Shown piece by piece: positions 52,078 to 61,558 of a stretch of DNA of 64,000 nucleotides (position 1 is the first letter of the stretch; every line of letters starts with the position of its first letter). Source of the DNA: Burkholderiales bacterium. Lineage in GTDB: Bacteria; Pseudomonadota; Gammaproteobacteria; Burkholderiales; SG8-41. Position numbers and translations under genes: made by a program. The notes below the pieces were generated by a model. That model did not search any database. It worked only from the letters and a program-made list of their open reading frames with translations, and was not told where the DNA came from. The stretch covers positions 1 to 64,000 of the forward strand of contig JALHRQ010000012.1 in the NCBI GenBank assembly GCA_022841375.1, written 5' to 3'.

Positions 52078-53063
52078 AACGCATTGATGTGCACAACCAC
52101 GTGATCCCCGAGGCCCTGGTCAAGGCCATGCAGGCCAATCCGGTCTACAACACCAAAATCGAAGGTGAGGGCCATAACCGGGTGTTCATTCGGGGCAAGA
52201 CGCGTTTTGCGTTTGCAGCCGAGTTTTACGATGCCGACGCCAAGCTCGAGTCCATGGACCGCAAAAAAATCGACATCGCTTTTATTTCCCCTGGGCCGCA
52301 GTGCTTTTTCTACAACCTGAAAGACGAGCTGGCGATCCAGACCGCGCGCCTGGTCAACGACGGCATTGCGCAGATGGTTGCAGCCAAGCCCGATCGCCTG
52401 CGCGGCATGGCGACATTGCCGATGCAGCATCCACAGGCGGCGATCGCCGAACTCGAGCGTGTAGTCAAGGAATACGGGTTTAAAGGCGTGGAACTCGGCA
52501 CTGCGATCGGTGAGGAAGAACTTGCCGATCCGAAATTCCGCCCGGTGCTCAAACGCATTGAGGAACTCAAGGTGACGATTTTTGCGCACCCGAATACCCA
52601 GGGCTCGGGCGGGCGTCTCGACTGCTACTACCTCACCAACCTGATCGGCAACCCGCTGGATACCACGATCATGGTCGGCAAGCTGATGTTCAGCGGTGCG
52701 CTGGATGAACTGAAAGACCTGAAAATCCTGCTCGCGCACGGCGGCGGTTTTCTGCCGTACCAGATCGGCCGCTTTGTGCATGGCCACAAGGTGCGTCCGG
52801 ATACGGCTGCAGTAACCCAGTCCGATCCGCACGAGATGCTGAAGCGTTTCTGGTTTGACGCGCTGACCCATAGCCCGCAATCGGTCCGTCACCTGATCGA
52901 CATCGTTGGTTCGGAGAAAGTCGTGCTGGGAACCGATGCGCCGTTTGATATGGGCGAAATGGCGCCCGTAGACCGCGTTGAAATGACGCCGGGCCTGACC
53001 CAGAAAGAGCGCGAGAACATCTACTGCAACTCGGCGACGGCATTGTTCAACGGCAAGATTTGA
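52074..53063 (+). CDS. ACMSD-like amidohydrolase
   Basis: The 329-residue TIM-barrel metal enzyme starts MKRIDVHNHVIPEAL with the metal-binding HxH. It also has His in IFAHPNTQGSGG, HGGGFLPYQIGR and the catalytic Asp in VVLGTDAPFDMGEM. This is the layout of amino-carboxymuconate-semialdehyde decarboxylase and related decarboxylases and hydratases of aromatic breakdown. It is coupled by ATGA overlap to the LysR-type gene and followed 7 bases later by nudC. Confidence 0.9.
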   Translation: MKRIDVHNHVIPEALVKAMQANPVYNTKIEGEGHNRVFIRGKTRFAFAAEFYDADAKLESMDRKKIDIAFISPGPQCFFYNLKDELAIQTARLVNDGIAQMVAAKPDRLRGMATLPMQHPQAAIAELERVVKEYGFKGVELGTAIGEEELADPKFRPVLKRIEELKVTIFAHPNTQGSGGRLDCYYLTNLIGNPLDTTIMVGKLMFSGALDELKDLKILLAHGGGFLPYQIGRFVHGHKVRPDTAAVTQSDPHEMLKRFWFDALTHSPQSVRHLIDIVGSEKVVLGTDAPFDMGEMAPVDRVEMTPGLTQKERENIYCNSATALFNGKI

Positions 53064-53070
53064 GCAAGTA

Positions 53071-53913
53071 ATGACGCAAGGCGTATTTGTTCCGGGCCAT
53101 CGCGGCCCGGCGCGGGTCGAGGGCGATGTGGTCTGCTGCCTGTTTCACGGCAATCGCGTATTCATCACCCGCGATGGAGGTGGTCCTGCGCTTCCCCAGA
53201 TTGATGTCGAGGCATACGGCATCACTCTCGACTCGGCGCATTACCTGGGCACGCTCGACGGCAGGCATTGCTACGGCATGGCGCTGCCGCACGGCGCGGC
53301 ATTGCCCGAAGGCCTGGAACTGCTGGGCATGCGCGCGCTGATCCTTGAAGGCGATACATTCGTCGCCGGCATCGCCGGACAGGCCTTTCAGCTGCTCGAA
53401 TGGGCGCGCACCCATCGCCATTGCGGTTGCTGCGGACAGCCGACGCTGCCGCATGCGGGTGACCGCGCAGTGGAATGTCCCGGCTGCAAGCTGGTGTTTT
53501 ATCCGCGCATTTCACCGGTGATGATGGCGCTGGTGTATCGCAGAAATGACAACTGCAGTGAATTGCTGCTGACCCGCAAACCCGGTTATGCCGAGGGCCG
53601 CTACACCGTTGTCGCCGGATTTGTCGAAGCGGGTGAGTCGCTGGAGCAGTGTCTGGCGCGCGAAGTCAAAGAGGAGGTCGGCGTCGACATCCGTAATCCG
53701 CGGTATTTCGGCAGCCAGCCGTGGCCGTTCCCGAATTCGCTGGTGATGGCCTTCAGCGCGGAATGGGCAGGCGGCGAAGTGGTTCCGGACGGCACCGAAC
53801 TGGAGGATGCACGCTGGTTCTCCATTGACGCGCTGCCGGACCTGCCGGAGGCGGTACATATTTCCCGTCAGTTGATCGACGACACGCTGGTGCATTTGCG
53901 CGAAGGCCGGTAA
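53071..53913 (+). CDS. nudC: NAD(+) diphosphatase / NAD-cap hydrolase
   Basis: NudC hydrolyses NADH to NMNH and AMP and removes NAD caps from RNA. The 280-residue protein has a four-cysteine zinc ribbon (HCGCCGQPTLPHAGDRAVECPGCKLVFYPR), a Nudix box GFVEAGESLEQCLAREVKEEVGV and the NudC-specific SQPWPFPNSLVM array. It lies 7 bases after the amidohydrolase gene and is probably cotranscribed with it. Confidence 0.94.
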   Translation: MTQGVFVPGHRGPARVEGDVVCCLFHGNRVFITRDGGGPALPQIDVEAYGITLDSAHYLGTLDGRHCYGMALPHGAALPEGLELLGMRALILEGDTFVAGIAGQAFQLLEWARTHRHCGCCGQPTLPHAGDRAVECPGCKLVFYPRISPVMMALVYRRNDNCSELLLTRKPGYAEGRYTVVAGFVEAGESLEQCLAREVKEEVGVDIRNPRYFGSQPWPFPNSLVMAFSAEWAGGEVVPDGTELEDARWFSIDALPDLPEAVHISRQLIDDTLVHLREGR

Positions 53914-54041
53914 TCAATACATCGTGGACCCGCGCGAGCGGGGCGGTGTCTGCGTGCTAGGATTGTTGGTGGAGGAGGGCCGGAAGTCACGCCGGTCCTG
54001 CAAACAAAAAATCGTTCAACCACTTTGCGGGTAACCACGCC

Positions 54042-54884
54042 ATGCCATTTTTTCGTTTCGAGGACTTCGAAAGCAATTACCTGACGCCGCACCTGTCCAC
54101 CGGCAAAGCCCCGGTGATCGACGGACGCTATATGTATTTCTGCCTGCTGCACAAGAACGCAGGCACGGGTTCGGAGCTGCATTACCACCCGAATGAACTG
54201 CTGATTTTTCCGGTGCGGGGCAAGATCAACGCCATCGTCGGCAGGGATCGCCGCGTGGCGTCACCCGGCACCTTCGTCCATGCGCCGGCGTTTGCACGGC
54301 ACTCGATGAAGGCCACCGAAGACGGCAACCTGCAATACCTCTATATCAAGGACAAGACCTGGACCGTGGTCGGGCTGGCTGAAGACGAAGCGGTGCCGGA
54401 CAAGGCGATGACCGTGGCCGAGGTCAACAAAAAATACAATGTCGGCGACAAGGACAAACACCAGAAGACCCAGGGCAAGTCGCAGGCCATCATTGAAGGC
54501 CTGCCGGTGTGTTTTCACCCGATACTCGACAGCCTCGATGCGCCGGCACGCTCCGGTCGCTGCGTGAACTGGATCGAAGGCGAGCGTCTGGCGTTCGGCC
54601 TGTTCGAAGTGCCGGCGGGTTATGCCGAACCGGAAGCGGTGTCGGCGCGTGAAATGTTTGTCTACGTGATGAGCGGCAGCATCGACGCCCAATCCGGCAA
54701 TGAACGCAAGACGGCAGGCCCTGGCGATATTGTTTACGTGCCGCGCGGTGAACGTTACCGGCTGCAGGTACGCAAACATGCGCGCTACGCGACGGTGTGT
54801 TCGACACCGTGGCTGGAGGACAAGATCGACAACATGTCGCCGGAAGAGGCGGAGCAGGCGCGCGTAAACATGAAGGCGAATTAA
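54042..54884 (+). CDS. Bicupin protein
   Basis: The 280-residue protein contains two cupin barrels. The first has HKNAGTGSELHYHPNELLIFPVRGKIN (residues about 38-66) with HxH and Glu as likely metal ligands, and the second has REMFVYVMSGSIDAQSG followed by GDIVYVPRGERYRLQV. A linker rich in Lys separates them. Bicupins include dioxygenases and epimerases; I cannot assign a substrate. It is followed by a Bug-type gene, possibly in one transcript. Confidence 0.82.
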   Translation: MPFFRFEDFESNYLTPHLSTGKAPVIDGRYMYFCLLHKNAGTGSELHYHPNELLIFPVRGKINAIVGRDRRVASPGTFVHAPAFARHSMKATEDGNLQYLYIKDKTWTVVGLAEDEAVPDKAMTVAEVNKKYNVGDKDKHQKTQGKSQAIIEGLPVCFHPILDSLDAPARSGRCVNWIEGERLAFGLFEVPAGYAEPEAVSAREMFVYVMSGSIDAQSGNERKTAGPGDIVYVPRGERYRLQVRKHARYATVCSTPWLEDKIDNMSPEEAEQARVNMKAN

Positions 54885-54993
54885 CGGAGGCGAAATCAAA
54901 GCCGCGGTGCCAGCGCGCCGGCAACAGCGAATTTGGTACAGGCAGGTAGCAACGCGTTTCAGCAAGGTTAACAACAACCATACTGGAGGGGCG

Positions 54994-55995
54994 ATGAAAT
55001 ACTTGTTTAAAAACAAATGCTTAAATGTTGCATTCGGTGCTGTGCTGGCGATCATTGCAGGCGCTGTCCAGGCCCAGCGCTGGCTGCCCCAGCAGAATGT
55101 CGCGCTGATCGTGCCTTCAACCGCCGGTGGTTCATTGGATCACGTTGGTCGCACCATCCAGAAAATGTGGGACCAGCAAAAACTGGTGGCGACCTCCAGC
55201 ACGATTCTCAACATGGGCGGCGCTGGACATGCCATCGCGTACAACTTTTTGCACCTGCGCGCCGGCAACCCGCATTTCCTGAGCATCACTTCATCGACCC
55301 TTCATGCCAGCCATATCAACGGCCGTTACCCGCTGTCGTATCGCGATTTCACGCCACTGGCGGTGATGCTGACAGAATACATCGCCATCGCGGTGCGCAC
55401 CGATTCGCCGCTCAAAACCGGCAAGGATCTGGTGGAAGCGCTACGCGAGGATCCGCGCAAATACAGCCTCGCGCTGAGCAGCGCCGTCGGCGGCACGCAC
55501 CACATTTCCTTTGGTCTGCCACTGCAGTCGGGCAAAGTGGAAATGAACAAGACCCGACTGGTGGCGTTCACCTCGACAGGGGAAGGGGTCACCGCGTTGC
55601 TGGGCGGACACGTCGATGTGCTCTCCGGCGGCACCGTGCAGATTGCCCCGCATGTAGCCAGTGGCCGCATGCGGGTTCTTGCGGTAACCTCGGCCAAACG
55701 TCTTCCTGGCGTATTGGCAAGCGCACCCACATGGCCGGAGCAGGGCTACAAGGGTGTTCAGGAAAACTGGCGCGGCGTAATGGGCGCCAAAGGCATCAGC
55801 GCCGCGCAAATCGCCTACTGGGACGGTGTATTCGGCAAAATAGCGGCCAGCGCTGATTTCAAGGAACTGGCGGACAAGAACCAGTGGGAGATCGCGTACA
55901 AAAACTCGGCTGAAACCGCCAAGTTTTTCGCCTCGGAGTATGCCGATCTGAAAAGCGTGATGGATTTTCTCGGGCTTTCCGGCAAGCCTCACTAA
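54994..55995 (+). CDS. Bug/TctC-family periplasmic solute-binding protein
   Basis: The 333-residue receptor has a signal peptide (MKYLFKNKCLNVAFGAVLAI, cleaved near QAQR) and family segments LIVPSTAGGSLDHVGRTIQK, ITSSTLHASHIN, YSLALSSAVGGTHHIS, LLGGHVDVLSGGTVQIAPHVASG. It is more divergent than the other two. GGAGGGG precedes the ATG at 54994. It lies between the bicupin and a beta-hydroxyacid dehydrogenase gene. Confidence 0.9.
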   Translation: MKYLFKNKCLNVAFGAVLAIIAGAVQAQRWLPQQNVALIVPSTAGGSLDHVGRTIQKMWDQQKLVATSSTILNMGGAGHAIAYNFLHLRAGNPHFLSITSSTLHASHINGRYPLSYRDFTPLAVMLTEYIAIAVRTDSPLKTGKDLVEALREDPRKYSLALSSAVGGTHHISFGLPLQSGKVEMNKTRLVAFTSTGEGVTALLGGHVDVLSGGTVQIAPHVASGRMRVLAVTSAKRLPGVLASAPTWPEQGYKGVQENWRGVMGAKGISAAQIAYWDGVFGKIAASADFKELADKNQWEIAYKNSAETAKFFASEYADLKSVMDFLGLSGKPH

Positions 55996-56028
55996 CGCAC
56001 CGTCTTCATCCAATAAGGAGCAGCAATC

Positions 56029-56934
56029 ATCAAATCGCAGTCAGTAGGCAGTATCGGCCTCGGCATCATGGGCGGCGCCTTTGCGCGCCACCTGCTGTCC
56101 GAGGGGTTCAGCGTGACGGGCTTCGATATCGACCCGAAGCGGCGTGCGGCGCTTAAAAAACTCGGCGGGAAACCTGCTGCGACGGCGACTGCAGTCTCGG
56201 GCACGTGTCCCATCCTGGTGACTTCGCTGCCCAGTCTCGCCGCGGTGGATGCGGCGTTTTTCGGCAAGGGCGGCATTGTCGCGACCGCAAAGCGGGGTAC
56301 GGTGCTGATCGAAACCAGTACGCTGCCGCTGGCCAAGAAGCACGAGATCCGCGAACGCTGCGCCGCCAGGGCAATCGTAGTGCTCGATTGCCCGGTCAGC
56401 GGTACCGGCGCGCAGGCGGCCAATCGCGACATTGCGATTTATGCCAGCGGCGAGCGCAAGGCCTATGACAAGGCTGAGGCGGCGCTCAAGGGTTTCTCGC
56501 GCAGCGTGTATTACTGTGGCGAGTTCGGCAATGGCTCGAAGCTGAAGTATGTCGCCAACCTGCTGGTGACCATCCACAATCTGTCGACAGCAGAGGCAAT
56601 GGTCATGGGTCTGAAATCCGGACTCGACCTGAACCTGCTCTACAAGGTGATCAAGGACGGGGCGGGCAATTCCCGCATGTTTGAGGTGCGTGGGCCGCTG
56701 ATGATCAAGGGGGATTACAGCCAGGCCACCATGAAAGTCGATGTGTACAAGAAAGATATTGATATCATTGAGCAGTTCGCAGCGGACCTGCATTGTCCGG
56801 TGCCGCTGTTCGAGGCTTCAAAACCGTTTTATGCCGCGGCCTATGCGCAAGGCCGTGCGCTGGAAGATACGGCGTCAGTCTGTGCAGTGCTTGAACAGAT
56901 GGCCGGCATAAAACGCAAAAAACGGTGCAAATAA
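56029..56934 (+). CDS. Beta-hydroxyacid (3-hydroxyisobutyrate-type) dehydrogenase, ATC start
   Basis: The 301-residue NAD(P)-dependent enzyme of the 6-phosphogluconate/3-hydroxyisobutyrate dehydrogenase family has a Rossmann motif IGLGIMGGAFARHL, DCPVSGTGAQAANRDIAIYASG with the catalytic-loop pattern, and GSKLKYVANLLVTIHN with the catalytic Lys. The first ATG (56068) lies within the Rossmann glycine motif and would destroy it. A perfect AAGGAG (56015-56020) stands 8 bases before an ATC codon at 56029 that would give IKSQSVGSIGLGIMG. I therefore place the start there. It is either a rare ATC initiation or a former ATG. Confidence 0.8.
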   Translation: MKSQSVGSIGLGIMGGAFARHLLSEGFSVTGFDIDPKRRAALKKLGGKPAATATAVSGTCPILVTSLPSLAAVDAAFFGKGGIVATAKRGTVLIETSTLPLAKKHEIRERCAARAIVVLDCPVSGTGAQAANRDIAIYASGERKAYDKAEAALKGFSRSVYYCGEFGNGSKLKYVANLLVTIHNLSTAEAMVMGLKSGLDLNLLYKVIKDGAGNSRMFEVRGPLMIKGDYSQATMKVDVYKKDIDIIEQFAADLHCPVPLFEASKPFYAAAYAQGRALEDTASVCAVLEQMAGIKRKKRCK

Positions 56935-56999
56935 CGTTGTAGGTTTAAAAAGCAGCGCAATCAGAAACCCGTTTCAACCTGAGAGAAGAGAAATACCCG

Positions 57000-58244
57000 A
57001 TGAAACCGACCATGTCGCCGCAGGGCCAGGCTGCACAGACCATTTCCCGCAACATGAAGCTGATCTCCCACAACGAGCTCGCCGGATTCGGCGGCATCGG
57101 TGAGGGCATCAACATGCAGGTGACCAAAGACGGTCGCCGCATTCTTTGGCTGGCACATGAGTCGGCACCGAAGAACTTTACCGCGGTCGACGTTTCCGAC
57201 GTCAAGAACCCGAAGGTGATTTGCCAGACCGACCTGCCACATGAGCGCGTGCGTTCGAACTCGCTCGACGTCGTCGGCGACATTATGGTGGTGGCGTATC
57301 AGACCAAGGCGGTCGGCGACAAACCCGCCGGCATGGACATTTTTGACATCAGCACCCCGGAAAAGCCGAAGCTGATTTCGCACTTTGACGCTTCGGGCCC
57401 GAATTCGCGCGGCGCACATTGCGTGTGGTTTGTCGATGGCGAATACGTGCATCTGACTTCCGGCTCGGGTGACTTCGAACCGACGCATCCGAACGATTTC
57501 CAGTTCTACCGCATTATCGACGTGCGCAATCCGTCGAAGCCGGTGGAAGCAGGCCGCTGGCATTACCCTGGCACGCATAAGGGCGACAAGGATGCACCGC
57601 CCCCGCGTCATCCGAAATTCGACGGCGGCTACCGCCCGCACAACATCCTGGTCTATCCGGAGCGTCCGGACCGTGCCTATGTCGCCTACCTCGACGGCGG
57701 TGCGCTGATTCTCGACATCTCGGACAAAGCCAATCCGAAGATGATTACCAACTGGCGCTATTCGCCCCCGTACAACGGCTTCTGCCACACGGTGATGCCG
57801 CTGATGAGCCGCGACATGTTGTTGGTGACCGACGAGTGCACCAAGGACGACGGCCTTGACTGGCCGAAGCTGGGCTGGGTGGTCAATGCCAGCGCAGAAA
57901 AAAATCTGGTGCCGATGTCGACGCTGCCGCTGCCGCCACTGGAGAGTTTTGTTAAACGTGGTGGCCGTTACGGTGCGCACAACATCCATGAGAACCTGCC
58001 GGGACCGGCTTCCTTCCGTTCCGACAACCTGATCGTCGGCACCTTCTTCAACGGCGGCGTACGCGCGTTCGACATTTCGAACGCCTACCAGCCGCAGGAA
58101 GTCGCCTATTACGTGCCGGGCGCGCCCAAGCTGTCGCCGAAGGGCTCGATCCAGATCAACGATGTGTGGGTTGACGAAAATCGCCTGATTTACACGGTGG
58201 ACCGTTTCGCCGGCGGCCTCTACATCCTCGAGATGGACATCTAA
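57000..58244 (+). CDS. LVIVD-repeat beta-propeller protein
   Basis: The 414-residue protein is built of LVIVD-type propeller blades, each ending in DISxxxxPK (for example MDIFDISTPEKPKLI, LILDISDKANPKMI, VRAFDISNAYQPQEV). It has no signal peptide, so it appears to be cytoplasmic, which is uncommon for propellers of this type. His-containing conserved stretches such as RGAHCVWF and GFCHTVMP occur. Activity is unknown. It is followed 16 bases later by a CobW-type metallochaperone gene, suggesting a metal-dependent function. Confidence 0.85.
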   Translation: MKPTMSPQGQAAQTISRNMKLISHNELAGFGGIGEGINMQVTKDGRRILWLAHESAPKNFTAVDVSDVKNPKVICQTDLPHERVRSNSLDVVGDIMVVAYQTKAVGDKPAGMDIFDISTPEKPKLISHFDASGPNSRGAHCVWFVDGEYVHLTSGSGDFEPTHPNDFQFYRIIDVRNPSKPVEAGRWHYPGTHKGDKDAPPPRHPKFDGGYRPHNILVYPERPDRAYVAYLDGGALILDISDKANPKMITNWRYSPPYNGFCHTVMPLMSRDMLLVTDECTKDDGLDWPKLGWVVNASAEKNLVPMSTLPLPPLESFVKRGGRYGAHNIHENLPGPASFRSDNLIVGTFFNGGVRAFDISNAYQPQEVAYYVPGAPKLSPKGSIQINDVWVDENRLIYTVDRFAGGLYILEMDI

Positions 58245-58260
58245 CCGGAGCTGTAACGCA

Positions 58261-59277
58261 ATGCTGGATGCACTTTCGGGGAAATTCCCGGTCAGCGTCA
58301 TCACCGGGTTCCTCGGCAGCGGTAAAACCACGCTGATCAACAAGCTGTTGAAGCGGCCCGATATGAATCGGGTCGCTGTCATTGTCAACGAGTTTGGCGA
58401 ACAGGCCATCGACAATGATCTGGTCGAAGTGTCATCTGAACAGATGATGCTGCTCAACAACGGCTGCCTGTGCTGCGTGCTGCGGGGTGACCTGCAGGAA
58501 ACGCTGCGCGACCTGTTCGTCAAACGCCGCAACGGCGACATCATCGACTTCACCCGGGTGGTCATCGAGACCACCGGTCTTGCCGACCCTGCGCCGGTGA
58601 TGCAGACGCTGATGACCGACGACATGCTGCTGGCGAATTACCGCCTGGACTGCGTGGTCACGCTGGCCGATGCTGTCAACGGCATCGAGCAGCTGGACAC
58701 CATGCAGGAACCGGTCAAGCAGGCTGCACTGGCGGATCGCATTGTCATTACCAAGTCCGACATCGCGGGCGAGGAAACTACGGCGAAGCTGGAGGCCAGA
58801 TTGCGTGCGCTGAACCCGCAGGCGCCGATCAAGCGGGCTCTCAATGGCGAAATCGAGCTCGAGTTTCTGATCAACGTCGGCCTGCGCAACGTCAAAGGCA
58901 AGCTGGAGGACATCGAGCGCTGGATGGGCGAACCCGACGAGCATGGCGAGCACCATCGCCATGACGAGAAGGTGAAATCCTTCAGCCTGCGTTTTACCGA
59001 ACCGATGACCTGGAACTCATTCTCGCAGACCATGGAAGTGCTGTCGACGCTGCGCGGTTCAGACATGCTGCGCGTGAAAGGCCTGATCAACGTGACCGAT
59101 CATAAAGGGCCGATGGTGATTCAGGGCGTACAACACCTGTTTCATCCGCCGGTGGAACTGAATGAATGGCCCAGCGATGACCATTCAACGCGCATCGTTT
59201 TTATTACCCGCAATATCCCGCGGGAAACAGTCGCCAACCTGTTTGCGGCGATCGGGGCAGTGACGGAGACTGCCTGA
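58261..59277 (+). CDS. CobW/COG0523-family GTPase metallochaperone
   Basis: The 338-residue G3E GTPase has P-loop GFLGSGKTTLINKLL, the metal-binding GCLCC in NNGCLCCVLRGDL, ETTGLADPAPV, TKSD and a His-rich stretch HGEHHRHDEK near residue 225, followed by the CobW C-terminal domain. Such proteins deliver zinc, cobalt or other metals to client enzymes. It is cotranscribed with the LVIVD gene and ends at a terminator, so a protein encoded in this group may be its client. Confidence 0.93.
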   Translation: MLDALSGKFPVSVITGFLGSGKTTLINKLLKRPDMNRVAVIVNEFGEQAIDNDLVEVSSEQMMLLNNGCLCCVLRGDLQETLRDLFVKRRNGDIIDFTRVVIETTGLADPAPVMQTLMTDDMLLANYRLDCVVTLADAVNGIEQLDTMQEPVKQAALADRIVITKSDIAGEETTAKLEARLRALNPQAPIKRALNGEIELEFLINVGLRNVKGKLEDIERWMGEPDEHGEHHRHDEKVKSFSLRFTEPMTWNSFSQTMEVLSTLRGSDMLRVKGLINVTDHKGPMVIQGVQHLFHPPVELNEWPSDDHSTRIVFITRNIPRETVANLFAAIGAVTETA

Positions 59278-59292
59278 TTTCAAGTTCGTAAC

Positions 59293-59324
59293 AAAAAAGC
59301 CCGCAATTTTTTGCGAGTTTTTTT
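59293..59324 (+). terminator. Rho-independent terminator after the CobW gene
   Basis: An A-run, CGCAA, a TTTT loop, TTGCG and a T-run of seven form a short but A/T-extended hairpin 16 bases after the stop. It is also suited to the convergent small gene at 59341. Confidence 0.75.
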
Positions 59325-59340
59325 ATTGTTGCCGGGCTGC

Positions 59341-59538
59341 TCAGGTTTTGGCGTCGATGCCGACCACGTCGTCGGGTTCAAACTCGTCCGGTACCGTGCC
59401 ATCGCCGATGCCGGTGACCATGGCGGCCATCTCGTCGCTCTGCTTGACGAAATATTCCTGGCTGATGGGATCGAAGAAGCGCTGGCCGATGGCGACTTCG
59501 CTGAATTTGATGCGCTGGCGGGTGGGGTTCTGGGGCAT
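59341..59538 (-). CDS. Small conserved hypothetical protein
   Basis: The 65-residue product (starting MPQNPTRQRIKFSEVAIGQR) contains FFDPISQEYFVKQSDEMA and an acidic tail PDEFEPDDVVGIDAKT, resembling short uncharacterised proteins of proteobacteria with the FSEVPxGxxF pattern. No catalytic motif is visible. It is convergent with the CobW gene and bounded by its terminator. Confidence 0.65.
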   Translation of the reverse strand: MPQNPTRQRIKFSEVAIGQRFFDPISQEYFVKQSDEMAAMVTGIGDGTVPDEFEPDDVVGIDAKT

Positions 59539-59689
59539 GCGGGCTCAAAAAAAGTTGGGGTCTGTTGCTATTAATCGCTATTAGATACCGAAGGCGGTTT
59601 TTTTGGAAATATTTAATGTTTGCCCTCAAACGCCGGTATTTGTTGCATCCCATTAAGGGCGTTCCGGCGATTTAAATCAGGGTCGTTGT

Positions 59690-60232
59690 TCACGGGATGC
59701 AACCCACCAGTTCGTTGTCGATCTGGCGCAGGAATTGCTGAAGCATTGCAGTTTGCTCCGCTGAAATGCCCTGTATATGAAGCAGCATTTTGTCGACAGA
59801 ATCCAGCTCGCGCTTGAGCATTGCGGCGGAGCCGACCAGTTGCGTGCCGTCCCAGCGATCATAGTACTGCGTGACCGGCCCGGGTGGTTTGGAATCCAGT
59901 TGGTCGAGTACTTCGTGAAGACGTCTGCTGTAAATACTGACCCAGTAAAAGCCCCAGATACTGGTATTGAGCTTGCTCAGTGCGTGGCTGAGTGCGGATA
60001 AGGACTGGGCACGTTGTGCCGGGTTGTTCCGATGCCCTGCATTTTGCATGGCTTGTTCATTGAACATGTCGCTCAATTTTTGCCCGGAAAGGAAAAGACT
60101 CAGCAGGTAAGGCGCGGAGGCGTTACAGGATGCTATCGCCGAAGGCACGGATGACATGCACAGCGCAAAGGCTACGGCCGCAGTCATTGCCCGGAACCGG
60201 ATGCGATGACCGACCGTTTTTATACGGAACAT
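59690..60232 (-). CDS. Exported hypothetical protein
   Basis: The 180-residue product has a basic N-terminus with a hydrophobic stretch (MTAAVAFALCMSSVPSAIAS) that fits a signal peptide, perhaps from the internal Met16. The mature helical chain has two Cys residues (near the start, SCNAS, and the end, LVGCIP). I do not recognise a domain. It stands alone, divergent from the FecR-domain gene, with a 259-base gap in which I see no gene. Confidence 0.6.
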   Translation of the reverse strand: MFRIKTVGHRIRFRAMTAAVAFALCMSSVPSAIASCNASAPYLLSLFLSGQKLSDMFNEQAMQNAGHRNNPAQRAQSLSALSHALSKLNTSIWGFYWVSIYSRRLHEVLDQLDSKPPGPVTQYYDRWDGTQLVGSAAMLKRELDSVDKMLLHIQGISAEQTAMLQQFLRQIDNELVGCIP

Positions 60233-60491
60233 GCACTTATTATAAAGATTGCATGGGGCGTCAGAAAAACAGGCGCAATGGCCTCTCGAAAAAGGATCAT
60301 ATTGTGGCTGCTTTGCGGTTGTGCTGAACTGTTGCGCAATGTGGTATCCATTTTAATTCAAAAGGATGCAGTCATCAGTCAATGGGCCGTGCCGTTCGGC
60401 GAACTTCATATGGCATATGAAAATTTGGGGTAAAATTTTGTTATCGAAGTTTCCCGGCATTTTCCGGGTTTGTCCTTTTCAAGGTGCCAAC

Positions 60492-61352
60492 ATGAAACTG
60501 CTGATGAGGATTTCTGCTTTTCTGATCGGAGCTTTATTCTCTGCCGCGGTATTGGCATCGGCTGTCGTGGAGAGCCTGAGCGGTGATGTGCGCGCCGGGG
60601 CTACCCCGCAGACAGCAACAGCACTTAAGGTCGGTCAACGCCTCACTGCTGGTAGCGCCGTGGTGATCGGTGCGGGTAGCAGGGCGATCCTGCGTTTCGA
60701 TGACGGTCAGGCGGTATTGCTGAATGAAAACACCGAATTCCGCATCAGGACCTACAATTTCACCCCGGCCGAGCCCTCGAAAGACAGCTTTGTATTCGAT
60801 CTCTTGAGAGGCGCCATGCGGACGGTTACGGGTGCGCTCACCAGCCGCAACCCGCGGGCCTATGCGTTAAATGCACCGCAGGCCACCATTGGCATCCGGG
60901 GTACTGATTTTATGGTGGCAATTTACAACCCTGCAGCCGTATCGGTGATTCAGGGCCTGGCTACTGTGTCGAATGCGGCAGGACTCGTCGCGGTTCAGGC
61001 CGGTACTATCGTCTCCGTTGCTAGTTCGACTACGCTAGCGATAGCTACATCGGCGGCGGCACTGCCTGCGGGCGTAACGGCAGGATTTAGTGGGATGAGC
61101 GGCGTTCCAATGGCCGGTGGTGCTGCCGCCGGGACCGGAGCGGGTTCAGGTGCGGGTTCCGGAGCTGGAGCTGGTGGGGGAGCCGGTGCAGGAGCTGGAG
61201 CCGGTGTAGCGGGTGGCGCTGCCGCAGGCGGTCTTACCGCGGGCACGCTTGCGGTTGGTGCTGCGGCTGCTGCGGCCATCGCGGGCGCTATTTCAACTAC
61301 TGATACGACCCAAAGCACGACTGGCACGACAGGTACGACCGGCACACAATAA
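60492..61352 (+). CDS. FecR-domain secreted protein with Gly/Ala tail
   Basis: The 286-residue protein has a signal peptide (MKLLMRISAFLIGALFSAAVLA). Its FecR-type domain is visible as VVIGAGSRAILRFDDGQAVLLNENTEFRI and NAPQATIGIRGTDFMV. It is not fused to an anti-sigma helix. After about residue 190 the sequence becomes Gly/Ala-rich (GAGSGAGSGAGAGGGAGAGA) and it ends in a hydrophobic helix followed by a Thr-rich tail. It is probably a cell-surface or periplasmic structural protein, not a FecI regulator. Confidence 0.8.
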   Translation: MKLLMRISAFLIGALFSAAVLASAVVESLSGDVRAGATPQTATALKVGQRLTAGSAVVIGAGSRAILRFDDGQAVLLNENTEFRIRTYNFTPAEPSKDSFVFDLLRGAMRTVTGALTSRNPRAYALNAPQATIGIRGTDFMVAIYNPAAVSVIQGLATVSNAAGLVAVQAGTIVSVASSTTLAIATSAAALPAGVTAGFSGMSGVPMAGGAAAGTGAGSGAGSGAGAGGGAGAGAGAGVAGGAAAGGLTAGTLAVGAAAAAAIAGAISTTDTTQSTTGTTGTTGTQ

Positions 61353-61558
61353 GTTCTCTTGTGGGGGATACCCGGCGTATCCCCCAATGCCATCCATCTG
61401 GAAAACGCGCTTTTGTTCGGAAAAACTGTTCTCGTGATGATTTTCACGAGTAACAATTGCGCCTTTCCGTACGCCCTCGGCAATGACGATCAACATGGCC
61501 GAGAATGCCGGTCTCTATACGAAAAACGCTCGCAACCAGAGCAGGTTTTGGGAATGAA

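Noticed and set aside
56961-58625. Long open frame (554 codons) on the minus strand
   Set aside because: It is antisense to the LVIVD and CobW genes, whose motifs and ribosome-binding sites are clear.
60206-60433. Short open frame in the gap before the FecR-domain gene
   Set aside because: No family pattern, no ribosome-binding site, and atypical composition for this genome.
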